The position numbers and the translations under genes are program-made. Of a DNA stretch of 64,000 nucleotides, positions 36,654-44,580 are shown piece by piece. The notes beneath the pieces were generated by a model. The model was not told the DNA's origin and did not search any database. It saw nothing but the letters and a program-made list of their open reading frames with translations. Origin of the DNA: Haloplanus sp. CK5-1 (GTDB lineage Archaea > Halobacteriota > Halobacteria > Halobacteriales > Haloferacaceae). Where the stretch lies: NCBI RefSeq assembly GCF_037201915.1, contig NZ_CP147505.1, forward strand, positions 806,001 through 870,000, read 5' to 3'. Position 1 is the first letter of the stretch; the number at the start of each line of letters is the position of its first letter.

Positions 36654-36965
36654 TGAAGGGTATACCGACGCCGCCGACTGCTCAGCGTGTCGAAAACTAC
36701 CTCTGTCGTCAGGTGCGTCTCGTCCGATAGTCTCCCCTTACCGGCTGTGGTTCCGAAGTCCGTTATCTGTGCCCCCGTCTTCATATTCGTGTATCTTCAC
36801 CCATGTATAAAAATCTATATGACGATTTATGAACTTAACTAACAGTACCTTACCTCACGGATCAGCCGCCGCTCCTCGATCAGATGGCCATCGTGTGTGG
36901 TTTGTTCGGCCCCGACGGGTGATACGGTTCTCATACCTATGATTACTGACTACATACGTTGAACG

Positions 36966-37781
36966 ATGATTCGGCACTACACTACGGACGTACTGACAGG
37001 CCTTCGTCGACCGGAGTACACCGGCGAGAACCGGTGTCTGCCCTGCACCGTGATCAACCTCGTCCTCGCGGCGGCACTGGCCGCTGCGGCGGCGCTCGTA
37101 TCTCTCCCACTGGGGGTCGCTGTCGTAGTCGGGTCGCTCGCGAGCATCTACCTCCGAGGGTATCTGGTGCCCGGGACGCCCGAACTCACGAAGCGGTACC
37201 TCCCCGAACGCGTCCTCGGGTGGTTCGGGAAGGCCGACACCCTAGGTCCCGCCGCGGATATCGATTTCGACGCGGTGGCCTTCCTAAACCGCGCGGCAGT
37301 CGTCGTCGACACCGGTGACGACGTCGCCCTCGCACCGACCTTCGAGCGCCGTCTCGACGCCGCCGCGCTCGCCCTCGACACCGAGGCGGCCATGACCGCC
37401 GCCTCGGCCGACCTGCTCGACGTCGACCCGGAGCGGGTGTCCTTTGCCAGCGACAGCGGGTCGTGGCGGGTCTTGGTCGACGGATCGATACTCGGGCGGT
37501 GGGAGTCGAAGGTGGCGTTCGTCGCCGACCTCGCCGCCCACCGCACGCTCTCGGGGTGGACCGACGACTGGGCGTCGGTCCCGGGGGCTGCCCGCGGCCG
37601 GACGCTCTTGGCGGTCCGCGCCTGCCTCGACACGTGTCCAACGTGTGCGGGCGATATCCGGCTCGGGACCGAAACGGTACGCTCGTGTTGTCGCGAGTAC
37701 GAAGTCGTCGCAGCCACCTGTTCCGGCTGCGACGCCCGGCTCTTCGAGACCGACGCACGGGGCCTCGCCGCCGTGGAGTGA
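36966..37781 (+). CDS. Two-helix membrane protein with C-terminal zinc-binding region
   Basis: A 271-residue protein. Residues 1-25 hold CLPCTVIN just before two close membrane helices (LVLAAALAAAAALVSLPLGVAVVVGSLASIYL). A soluble domain follows, and the last 60 residues carry CPTCAG, SCC and CSGC, which could bind one or two zinc ions. I know similar haloarchaeal proteins but no function. It lies between the two inverted 82-bp elements. Confidence 0.75.
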   Translation: MIRHYTTDVLTGLRRPEYTGENRCLPCTVINLVLAAALAAAAALVSLPLGVAVVVGSLASIYLRGYLVPGTPELTKRYLPERVLGWFGKADTLGPAADIDFDAVAFLNRAAVVVDTGDDVALAPTFERRLDAAALALDTEAAMTAASADLLDVDPERVSFASDSGSWRVLVDGSILGRWESKVAFVADLAAHRTLSGWTDDWASVPGAARGRTLLAVRACLDTCPTCAGDIRLGTETVRSCCREYEVVAATCSGCDARLFETDARGLAAVE

Positions 37782-37942
37782 CACCGTCGGCGACACCTAC
37801 GTGGGGGATGTCCGATACCACAGGGCGTCGAACCCCGTCACGCGAGCGTCGCCGACGACACGATTTCGAGCGAGTCACACACACGACCCGGGGACGGCGG
37901 ACTCGGGAGTCAGTGAATGGCTAACTCGACAGACACAGGAGT

Positions 37943-38024
37943 ATAGTAGCCTTTGTAAGTCATCGCACACCTGATCGCATGCAGTCTGGCGATCAGGTGT
38001 GCAAACAGTTCCAAACGCTACTAT
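37943..38024 (-). mobile_element. 82-bp miniature inverted-repeat element, copy 2
   Basis: Identical to copy 1 at every position, in opposite orientation. The two copies flank 2919 bp holding the IS-broken regulator and the membrane protein at 36966. Copy 2 ends 23 bp after the stop of the intact DUF7344-like gene, just as copy 1 follows the stop of the broken one. Confidence 0.88.
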
Positions 38025-38046
38025 ATTTTCGACGGGACGCCCGTCT

Positions 38047-38589
38047 TCAGAAGAGCTTGGCACGGAGCCGCGCGAGCCGTCCCCGCGCCCCGATCCGTGA
38101 GGCCATCAGTTGGTACGCCGTCGAGACGGCAAAGCAGACGAGGAACCAGGTCGCCGGAACGAGTGGGTCGACGGCGGCGAAGCCGGGTACCGAGGCCAGC
38201 GACGCGACGGTCGCGAACAGCCCCACGACGCCCAAGACGCGGTAGTACTCGCCCCATGTTACGCCCACGCGGGTGGTGACATCCATATACCGCCCGAGGT
38301 GTCTCGCTTCCGGACGGGCGGACACCACTTTCCGATCGGGATCGTAGACGACGAGCCCGAGGCCGTCCATCTTCGGGAGGTGGGTCTGGTGGAGCGCGTT
38401 GTAGACGCTCTCACGGAGCGCCCGCGGTGCAGGGCGCTGTCCGGACTCGGCCGCGGCGATCCGCTCGGACAGTTCACGCAGCGAAAGCGCCTCCGATTGG
38501 GTCCACAGTTCGGCGAGCGCCTCCCGCCGGCGCGCGTTACTCAGGACGTGATACACCTCCACCTCCGACAGGACGGCCCGCTGGAACAT
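38047..38589 (-). CDS. DUF7344-like winged-helix/membrane regulator, intact
   Basis: A 180-residue paralogue of the gene split by the IS. The N-terminal domain VYHVLSNARRREALAELW..LSLRELSERIAAAES..VYNALHQTHLPKMDGLGLVVYDPDRKVV has a winged-helix character. Two membrane helices follow (VVGLFATVASLASVPGFAAVDPL, VPATWFLVCFAVSTAYQLM). The ATG at 38589 has a GGAGG ribosome site. It is divergent from the surface cluster across a 358-bp region carrying the CGGTACG array, so it is a good candidate regulator of that cluster. Confidence 0.78.
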   Translation of the reverse strand: MFQRAVLSEVEVYHVLSNARRREALAELWTQSEALSLRELSERIAAAESGQRPAPRALRESVYNALHQTHLPKMDGLGLVVYDPDRKVVSARPEARHLGRYMDVTTRVGVTWGEYYRVLGVVGLFATVASLASVPGFAAVDPLVPATWFLVCFAVSTAYQLMASRIGARGRLARLRAKLF

Positions 38590-38691
38590 CACCTCCTCCG
38601 ACGGGTTCTTGGGGCATAGCTATGGGCCGACTGCCGTTCCGTGCCACACGGAACGCTCACCGTACAGAACCCGAACCGAGCCGTTCTCGAT

Positions 38692-38784
38692 CGGTACGTC
38701 GACCGGACTAACCGGTACGCACTCCGGATCCTACCGGTACGCACGCACACCTGTTCCGGTACGAACACAGTACGCGGCGGTACG
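38692..38784 (+). promoter_or_regulatory. Array of five CGGTACG motifs at two-helical-turn spacing
   Basis: CGGTACG begins at 38692, 38713, 38735, 38757 and 38778: spacings 21, 22, 22 and 21 bp. All face the same side of the DNA helix. The core GTAC is palindromic; flanking bases favour CCGGTACGNAC. An isolated CCGTAC is at 38660. The array ends about 38 bp before the TATA box of the surface cluster and lies between it and the divergent DUF7344-like gene, so it may serve either promoter. Confidence 0.75.
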
Positions 38785-38821
38785 GACCCCGTATCCGACG
38801 GCCGAATCAGGCAACGAGACC

Positions 38822-38829
38822 CTATAAAA
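38822..38829 (+). promoter_or_regulatory. TATA box of the surface-protein cluster
   Basis: CTATAAAA at 38822-38829 would start transcription near 38850, leaving a leader of about 98 nt. The leader has a possible hairpin (TACCCC at 38873, GGGGTA at 38888) and a GGAGG ribosome site 9 nt before the ATG at 38948. The TATA box follows the CGGTACG array directly. Confidence 0.6.
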
Positions 38830-38947
38830 AGCCGTTTTAGGGGCTCTAACGCCTGAATCAGCGCATAGGTAATACCCCCCCGGATGTGGGGTACTTTGTC
38901 CCGAGACGACCAGTGGCGGTTCCACGGTCCGACGGGAGGACAAACCA

Positions 38948-39964
38948 ATGACGCACGACAACGACCCCAAACTGTACAGCCTCTCACGCCGCAAGATGCT
39001 CGCCGGCCTCGGTGCCGTCGGCTTCGCTTCCGCGGGCGCCGGTCTCGGTACGAGCGCGTTGTTCAGCGACCAGGAGACGTTTGAGGACAACACGATCACG
39101 GCGGGCACCCTCGATATGACGGTCAGCGCGACGCAGGTCGCGAACAGCTCCGACGCGCTTGGGGAGATCTACTACGAAAACCTCGGCCTTCAGGCCACGA
39201 TCGGTGCATCGCCCGGTGACGGCGACGGCGTCCGGCTGCAGGCCGACGACGTCAAGCCCGGCGACTGGGTGATCTACTGCTTCGAGATCGACGTCGAGGA
39301 CAACCCCGGGTACGTGACGATCCACGCGGACAACCTCCTCGAGAGCGGCGGGGCCAACCCCGAACCGGAGCAGGAAGCGGAAGGCAACAGCAGCAACAGC
39401 GCCGACCTCGGCGAGGCGCTGCTCGTGACCCACTGGGGCACGTTCAACGGAACTGACCCGACCTATGACGGCAGCGGCAACGTCACGAACGCGGGGACGA
39501 TCGCCGGCAACTCGCGCCTCGACCTCGAGGATCTCGACAGCACGACCAACGTTGCCGGCGGCATCGCACAAGGGGCGTACGGCGTGCCCGCACTCGACGG
39601 GACGGCGACAGTCGGCTCGACCCCCGTCGAGTACACCACCCTGCGGGAGTTCGTCGAGACCTACGACACCGATCCCACGAGCGCGCCGTTCAACAACACC
39701 CAGGACCCGCCGAACAGCTCCGGCGTCCTCATCCGCAACGACACGGCCGGCGGCTCGCCAGCACCGGCTCTCCAAGTCGGCGGCTCGAACACCGGACTCG
39801 GCTCCGGCACGTTCACCTACTACATGCTGATCGAGCTCCCCTTCGACGTCGGTAACGAGGTCCAAGGCGACAGCGTCCAGTTCGACCTCGGCTGGAGCAC
39901 CGAACAGGTCCGCAACAACGGCGACCCACGGAGTGGCATCACGTTCAACAATTCGACCTCGTAG
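38948..39964 (+). CDS. TasA/camelysin-like surface protein with SipW-type signal
   Basis: A 338-residue secreted protein. The signal SLSRRKMLAGLGAVGFASAGAGLGTSALFSDQETFEDNTITAGTLDM has the SipW-type cleavage region ALFSD followed by the conserved first strand. The end QGDSVQFDLGWSTEQVRNN matches the last strand of the TasA family. Two cysteine-poor Asn/Ser-rich loops lie between. TasA-like proteins build extracellular fibres by passing the N-terminal strand to the next subunit. No VWA domain is present, so it is the best candidate for the main fibre subunit. First gene after the regulated promoter. Confidence 0.78.
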   Translation: MTHDNDPKLYSLSRRKMLAGLGAVGFASAGAGLGTSALFSDQETFEDNTITAGTLDMTVSATQVANSSDALGEIYYENLGLQATIGASPGDGDGVRLQADDVKPGDWVIYCFEIDVEDNPGYVTIHADNLLESGGANPEPEQEAEGNSSNSADLGEALLVTHWGTFNGTDPTYDGSGNVTNAGTIAGNSRLDLEDLDSTTNVAGGIAQGAYGVPALDGTATVGSTPVEYTTLREFVETYDTDPTSAPFNNTQDPPNSSGVLIRNDTAGGSPAPALQVGGSNTGLGSGTFTYYMLIELPFDVGNEVQGDSVQFDLGWSTEQVRNNGDPRSGITFNNSTS

Positions 39965-39996
39965 GGCGTTCGACGCCACCCGACACCCATTCGGAG

Positions 39997-40027
39997 CACG
40001 ACACACGCGTTCTCGCGTGCAGTCGTG
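39997..40027 (+). other. Strong intercistronic hairpin
   Basis: CACGAC (39997-40002) pairs with GTCGTG (40022-40027), and inside it CACGCG pairs with CGCGTG around a TTCT loop. It lies 33 bp after the first surface gene and may slow or end transcription, or protect the upstream mRNA so that the first gene is expressed more than the rest. Confidence 0.5.
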
Positions 40028-40038
40028 GCACGATCCCT

Positions 40039-40120
40039 ATAGTAGCCTTTGTAAGTCATCACACACCTGATCGCATGACTGCGTTCGATCAGGTGTGCGG
40101 ACAGTTACAAACGCTACTAT
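40039..40120 (-). mobile_element. 82-bp miniature inverted-repeat element, copy 3
   Basis: Same length and ends as copies 1 and 2. It differs from copy 2 mainly in the hairpin loop (about 40076-40086) and at a few single bases. It sits between the first and second surface genes, inside a spacer whose flanks otherwise resemble the spacers of the next genes, so it was probably inserted after the gene tandem formed. Confidence 0.83.
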
Positions 40121-40160
40121 AGCCCGGCACTCACGCGGTGCTCGCTCGACGGTCGTGAAA

Positions 40161-40200
40161 CGGCGGTTCGACTCCGCCGGTGGGCTTCCCCCAGTGGGGA
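40161..40200 (+). promoter_or_regulatory. Conserved leader stem-loops, copy 1
   Basis: CGGCGG-TTCGACT-CCGCCG (40161-40179) is a 6-bp stem with a 7-nt loop shaped like a tRNA T-loop. It is followed by TCCCC-CAGT-GGGGA (40187-40200). The same pair occurs before the gene at 42296, with a compensating base-pair change. It ends 47 nt before the start codon at 40248. Confidence 0.6.
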
Positions 40201-40247
40201 CTGGACTCGTCTCGGCGACGGTCCCACCCGAACGAGGGAGACAGACC

Positions 40248-42158
40248 ATGACAGAACACGAATTCGACCTCTCACGGCGGAAGGTGCTCGGCGCGATCGG
40301 AGCCATCGGTGCGGCGTCAGCCGGCGCCGGCTTCGGCACGAGCGCCCTATTCAGCGATCAGGAGACGTTCGAGGACAACCGACTCGTCGCCGGCGAACTC
40401 GACCTCACAATGGACTGGGAGGAGCACTACTCTTTCCCCCAGATATACGAGGCGTTCGACGATCCGGCGGCCGGCCTCGACGTCCGAACGGAAGAACCGA
40501 ACGTTCCGGACCTGTACCAGCGGTATCCTGCGGGCGCGACCGACGGAACCGACGGCGACGGTTCGATCTGGGTCAACAGGGAGGATGTCCCGACGTATAT
40601 GGACAACACCGCTATCGACTCGTTCCCGGATGCCGGGAACGACGGGACGGCGGAGTTCCCGGTCGAGGAGATGGCCGAAAACGGGACGCGCGCCTGTGAA
40701 CTGTTGGCCAACGTCGGCGGCGAGAGCGGCGGCCTCTCGAACTTCGGCGCAGAGACCGTCGGCCGAACCGACAACGAAGACACCCGTCTCGACGCCGGCG
40801 AGGGAGCGCCGCTCATCAATCTCCACGACGTCAAACCCGGGGACTTCGGCGAGGTTACGTTCAGTATTCACCTCTGCAGCGACCCGGGAAACCCCGGCTA
40901 CGTCTGGATGAACATGCCCGGCGGCCTCACCGATCACGAGAACGACGTGACCGAACCGGAGGCGGCCGCCCCCGGCGAAGACGATCTGCCGGGTGACGCG
41001 GAGACGAGCGGCGAGCTCGCGGAGAACATCGAGACCGCGCTGTGGTACGACACGGACTGCGATAACCTCCCGGACGATGGGGGACAGCCGATCGATCTCA
41101 TCGCGCTCGCCGACGTCTCCGGGTCGATAGACCCCCCCGAGATGGACGACATCGAGGACGGGGCGAACGCCTTCGTCGAGGAGCTTCCGACCGACGGAAC
41201 CGTCGAGGCGGGGTTCATCACCTTCGCCGGTCCGGGCGAAGGATCCGCTTCCGGCGTGACCGTCCAGCTGGACCTCGGGCCGATCGATCCGTTCTTCCAG
41301 AACGACGACCCGACCCAGCCGGGCGACATCGGGCAATTCCTCCCCGAGAGCGGGAACGGAAGCACGCCGATGCCGGCAGCCCTCGACGTCGCACGCCAGA
41401 TCCTCAACGCGGAAGCGCGCCCGAACGCCCGGAAAGTGATCCTGCTCGTCACCGACGGCGGCCCCGACTACCCGGACGTCACCTACGAGGCGACGACCGG
41501 GACGGACACGTACACGGTCCCCTCGCAGTATGTCGACGCCGGAACCAACGACGGGACGAGCTCGAATGAGGAGCAGGACCAGACCGCCGACGTCGCCGAC
41601 AGCATCGACGACGACGAGATTGCGATCTTCACCGTCGCGGTCGGCGGGACGGGGGTGAATTCGATCTTCGAGGGGCCACAGACGCTGGGCTCGTTCCTCG
41701 AGAACCGGATCGCGACCTCCCCGAACGAGGCCTTCGACGCGACCGTCGCCAACGGCAACGGCGGCAACCTCGAGGGGATCGCCCAGACGATCGGGAACCG
41801 GATCTCCACGCTGGCCAGCACCGGGAACGCGGAGAAGATCGTGTTCCGGGGCACCCTCGAGGAACTCGAAACCGCGTTCGGGACCACAGAGCATGGGATC
41901 CCGCTCGATGCCGACGGTGACCCGTCGTTCGACGAGTTCGCCGATGACGCAGAGACCGACCCGCGTCGGGACTGCTTCCTCGCCGGGGCGACGTACTGCT
42001 TCGGGTTCTCGTGGTGGCTCCCGCTGGACGTCGGCAACGAAGTCCAGTCGGATTCGGTCACCTTCGATCTGGGCTTCTACACCGAACAGTGCCGGAACAA
42101 CGACGGTGGCGGCGGGCAGCCAGTCACACCGACGGCTGGTGGCGACACGGGACAGTAA
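40248..42158 (+). CDS. TasA-like surface protein with inserted VWA domain (1)
   Basis: A 636-residue secreted protein. The signal DLSRRKVLGAIGAIGAASAG..GTSALFSDQETFEDNRLVAGELDL is SipW-type. A first beta domain with LINLHDVKPGDFGEVTFSIHLC follows. A VWA domain occupies about residues 282-500: IDLIALADVSGSIDPPEM gives the MIDAS DxSGS, STPMPAALDVA the threonine and VTDGGPDYPDV the last aspartate. The end CFGFSWWLPLDVGNEVQSDSVTFDLGFYTEQCRNN returns to the TasA last strand. Thus the VWA sits in a loop of the fibre-type domain and could act as adhesin or metal-dependent binder. Its start has a GGGAG ribosome site. Confidence 0.82.
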   Translation: MTEHEFDLSRRKVLGAIGAIGAASAGAGFGTSALFSDQETFEDNRLVAGELDLTMDWEEHYSFPQIYEAFDDPAAGLDVRTEEPNVPDLYQRYPAGATDGTDGDGSIWVNREDVPTYMDNTAIDSFPDAGNDGTAEFPVEEMAENGTRACELLANVGGESGGLSNFGAETVGRTDNEDTRLDAGEGAPLINLHDVKPGDFGEVTFSIHLCSDPGNPGYVWMNMPGGLTDHENDVTEPEAAAPGEDDLPGDAETSGELAENIETALWYDTDCDNLPDDGGQPIDLIALADVSGSIDPPEMDDIEDGANAFVEELPTDGTVEAGFITFAGPGEGSASGVTVQLDLGPIDPFFQNDDPTQPGDIGQFLPESGNGSTPMPAALDVARQILNAEARPNARKVILLVTDGGPDYPDVTYEATTGTDTYTVPSQYVDAGTNDGTSSNEEQDQTADVADSIDDDEIAIFTVAVGGTGVNSIFEGPQTLGSFLENRIATSPNEAFDATVANGNGGNLEGIAQTIGNRISTLASTGNAEKIVFRGTLEELETAFGTTEHGIPLDADGDPSFDEFADDAETDPRRDCFLAGATYCFGFSWWLPLDVGNEVQSDSVTFDLGFYTEQCRNNDGGGGQPVTPTAGGDTGQ

Positions 42159-42217
42159 CCGATCACCGCTCTCTCCCATTCGGATCCGACCCGCGCCGCG
42201 CGGATCGGACGGCCGCC

Positions 42218-42258
42218 CGACGGTTCGAAGCCGTCGATGGGCTTCCCCAAGACGGGGA
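42218..42258 (+). promoter_or_regulatory. Conserved leader stem-loops, copy 2
   Basis: CGACGG-TTCGAAG-CCGTCG (42218-42236) matches copy 1 except that one G-C pair is replaced by A-T on both sides, a compensating change. TCCCC-AAGAC-GGGGA (42244-42258) gives the second hairpin. The ATG at 42296 is 37 nt further. The block upstream (from 42177, CATTCGGATCCGAC) is also shared with the next spacer. Confidence 0.6.
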
Positions 42259-42295
42259 CCGACCGTCGTGCGACGGTCACACACGAGGAAAACCA

Positions 42296-43987
42296 ATGAA
42301 AGACTACGAATTCGACCTCTCCCGACGCAAGGTCCTCGGCGCGATCGGTGCTATCGGCGCGGCGTCAGCGGGCGCCGGCCTCGGCACGAGCGCGCTGTTC
42401 AGCGACCAGGAAACGTTCGAAGACAACCGACTCGTCGCGGGCGAACTCGATCTCAAGATGGACTGGGAGGAACACTACTCCTTCCCGCAGTACTACGGGT
42501 TCGACGATCCGACGGCCGGGCTGGATGTCACCCGATCCGAACCCACAGACACGACCGACTACGCCGCGCTCCCCGATCCGTCGAACCCGCTCGTCTGGGT
42601 CCACAACGACGACCTCAACGCGTATATGGACAACACTGCGATCGAGGCCTACCCGGACGTGGACGACGACGGGATTCAGGATCCCTTCAGAATGGACGGG
42701 GTCGGCGACTTCTGTACCGACGGCGCCGACCTTAACGGCGGGCTCGATCCCTTCGGCGACGGTGCCTTCCGAACCAACAACGTCGATACCTATACACCCG
42801 AGACGGAGACGATCGAACCGCTCGTCAACCTCTCGGACGTCAAACCGGGCGATTTCGGGGAGCTCACCCTCAGTCTCCACCTCTGTGACAACCCGGGATA
42901 CATCTGGATGAACGGCGGTCTCGTCGAGGCCCGCGAGAGCGGCATCACCGAAGCCGAGAGCGACTCCAGCGACGCTGGCCCCGCAGATGAGGTCGTGACC
43001 GATCTCACCGAGAGCGACGGCGTCGAACTCCTCGACGAAATCCAGACCGTCGCCTGGTACGACGGCGACTGCGACAACGTCCTCGACGGCAGCCGGGAAG
43101 CCACCGGAGGCGAATTCGCAGACGTCGTCATCGTGATGGACGTCTCCGGCTCGATGGACGGCGAACTCGCCGACGCGCAGGCCGGCGCGAACGAACTCGT
43201 CGCGGCCCTCGGGCCGAACGACCAGGTCGGACTCGTGTCCTTCTCCAGTTCCTCACCGAGCACGTCGTCCTCATCGCTCGATGTCGGACTGACGAGCAAC
43301 CACAACGACGTTTCGACGGCCATCAACGGCCTCTCCGCCGGTGGCGGGACGAATATCGAAGCCGCGATCGAACGAGCACATGACGAACTCACAGTCGCCG
43401 ATATCTTCACCGAGTACACCGAGAGCGGGAGCGCCCGCCCCGGCGCACGGCAGATTATGGTCTTCCTCGGCGACGGCTCGGAGAACGCCGGAACGGACGT
43501 GACTGATTCGGGTAACGAGGACCCCGTCCAAGAGGCCTCCAACGCGAAGGCGGACGGCATCGAGATCTTCACCATCGCATACGGTACGAGCGCGCCGAGC
43601 CTCTCGGATCTGGCGAGCGACCCGAACAATCCGCCCGAGAGCCCAGAGTCCCAGTACGCATTCGGGGCGACGACGGAGGACGTCGAGACCGTCTTCCGGA
43701 ACATCGGCGGGACCGTCAGCAGCGGCGGCGAGGAGGTCTTCCACCAAGGATCGCTCCGCGACCTCCTGCTCAGGCTCGAAGACGGTGACGGGATCCCACT
43801 CGACGGCGACATCGAGACCGAGGGCCGGTCCTGTTTCGCCGGCCTTCAGACTCACTGTGTCGGACTCGCGTGGTGGATCCCCACCGAGGTCGAGAACCAG
43901 ATCCAGTCGGACTCGGTCAGCTTCGACGTCGGGTTCTACGCCGAGCAGTGCCGGAACAACGAGCAGACCCCGGAGGCGGAAGTCTGA
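42296..43987 (+). CDS. TasA-like surface protein with inserted VWA domain (2)
   Basis: A 563-residue paralogue of the previous gene. Residues 1-66 are nearly identical (DLSRRKVLGAIGAIGAASAG, FSDQETFEDNRLVAGELDLK). The beta domain has LVNLSDVKPGDFGELTLSLHLC. The VWA domain spans about residues 275-455: VVIVMDVSGSMDGELADAQ, GGGTNIEAAIERA and MVFLGDGSENAG form a complete MIDAS. The end CVGLAWWIPTEVENQIQSDSVSFDVGFYAEQCRNN closes the TasA fold. The pair clearly arose by tandem duplication that included the leader. Confidence 0.83.
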   Translation: MKDYEFDLSRRKVLGAIGAIGAASAGAGLGTSALFSDQETFEDNRLVAGELDLKMDWEEHYSFPQYYGFDDPTAGLDVTRSEPTDTTDYAALPDPSNPLVWVHNDDLNAYMDNTAIEAYPDVDDDGIQDPFRMDGVGDFCTDGADLNGGLDPFGDGAFRTNNVDTYTPETETIEPLVNLSDVKPGDFGELTLSLHLCDNPGYIWMNGGLVEARESGITEAESDSSDAGPADEVVTDLTESDGVELLDEIQTVAWYDGDCDNVLDGSREATGGEFADVVIVMDVSGSMDGELADAQAGANELVAALGPNDQVGLVSFSSSSPSTSSSSLDVGLTSNHNDVSTAINGLSAGGGTNIEAAIERAHDELTVADIFTEYTESGSARPGARQIMVFLGDGSENAGTDVTDSGNEDPVQEASNAKADGIEIFTIAYGTSAPSLSDLASDPNNPPESPESQYAFGATTEDVETVFRNIGGTVSSGGEEVFHQGSLRDLLLRLEDGDGIPLDGDIETEGRSCFAGLQTHCVGLAWWIPTEVENQIQSDSVSFDVGFYAEQCRNNEQTPEAEV

Positions 43988-44086
43988 GTTACTGACCCAC
44001 CTCCGGCTCGCAGAACAACTGGTTCGACCACGAACACGGACCCACTCGGATCCGACGCGTCGCGTCCGCGACTTCGGCGGCCGAGA

Positions 44087-44105
44087 CGGCGGTTCGACGC
44101 CGCCG
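44087..44105 (+). promoter_or_regulatory. Conserved leader stem-loop, copy 3
   Basis: CGGCGG-TTCGACG-CCGCCG repeats the first stem-loop of copies 1 and 2. The second hairpin is not kept here; GGTGGGCC..CACCCC follows instead. The block at 44042-44060 (CACTCGGATCCGACGCG) matches the spacer before 42296. The ATG of the pseudogene is 22 nt further. Confidence 0.55.
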
Positions 44106-44127
44106 GTGGGCCTTCACGAACACCCCA

Positions 44128-44580
44128 ATGAAAAAACACCTCTTCTGACGACGGATACTCACGGCCGCGGCAGGCGCAGGCCTCATCGCAGTCGGTGCTG
44201 CGCCGGCCCGAGCGGCCGCCGGCCTCGCGCCACTGGAACTGAACCAGACCGCTCAGATCCAGTCGGGCGACTCGCTGCCAGCTGTCGCGCTCGACTGGCG
44301 CGAGACGGTCAATGTGGCCGTCGTCGAGGACACTGATCTGGCTACGGTCTCGATCGAGGTAACTGGCGGGGCCGGCGTCGTCGTCGTCGACGAGGCGGTG
44401 TTGCCCGGCGATACCGGCGCCGTCACCCTGCGCGCGACCCTCGTCGAAGACGGCGACTCGCTCCAGAACGCCGAGCTGGCGCTCCACCTCGCGCTAACGG
44501 CGACCGCTGAGAACGGAACGACCGAGCCCGAGCGGCGCACCCTTAGGCGAGCGGCGAACTCGACTGCCACCGACAACTGA
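44128..44580 (+). pseudogene. Small secreted protein with in-frame TGA in its signal peptide
   Basis: From ATG 44128 the frame reads MKKHLF, then TGA (44146-44148), then RRILTAAAGAGLIAVGAAPARAAAGLAPL and on to a stop at 44578-44580 (151 codons). The part after the stop is a clear signal peptide plus a small beta domain (VSIEVTGGAGVVVVDEAV, LQNAELALHLALTATAENG). There is no other start codon before 44314. A TCA-to-TGA change would explain it (F-S-RRIL as in the neighbours). It keeps the conserved leader, so it lost function recently or the base call is wrong. Confidence 0.7.

Larger units (their letters stand above)
35033..36784 (-). pseudogene. DUF7344-like membrane regulator split by an IS element
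   Basis: The 3' part (35033-35528) encodes a helix-rich domain (YLRQVDDSVTIRDLSEQIAAWEN, QRKRVYTGLHQTHLPMMDRVG), a short strand region and two membrane helices. The 5' part lies beyond the IS, from ATG 36784 to 36654, encoding MKTGAQITDF and VFDTLSSRRRRYTLH. Removing the IS and one TGA copy gives 627 nt (208 codons) in one frame with a natural join RRYTLH-YLRQVDD. A TATA box (36805-36812) precedes the ATG at leaderless distance. It is a paralogue of the intact gene at 38047 and is probably inactive now. Confidence 0.85.

Noticed and set aside
40126-40185. Possible tRNA formed by GCCCGGC and GGTGGGC around the T-loop-like stem
   Set aside because: The distance between acceptor and T-arm is about 8 nt too short and no anticodon arm forms; the same stem occurs twice more without an acceptor.
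44146-44148. TGA as a selenocysteine codon
   Set aside because: Selenocysteine use is not known in haloarchaea, the position is in a signal peptide, and a serine is expected there.
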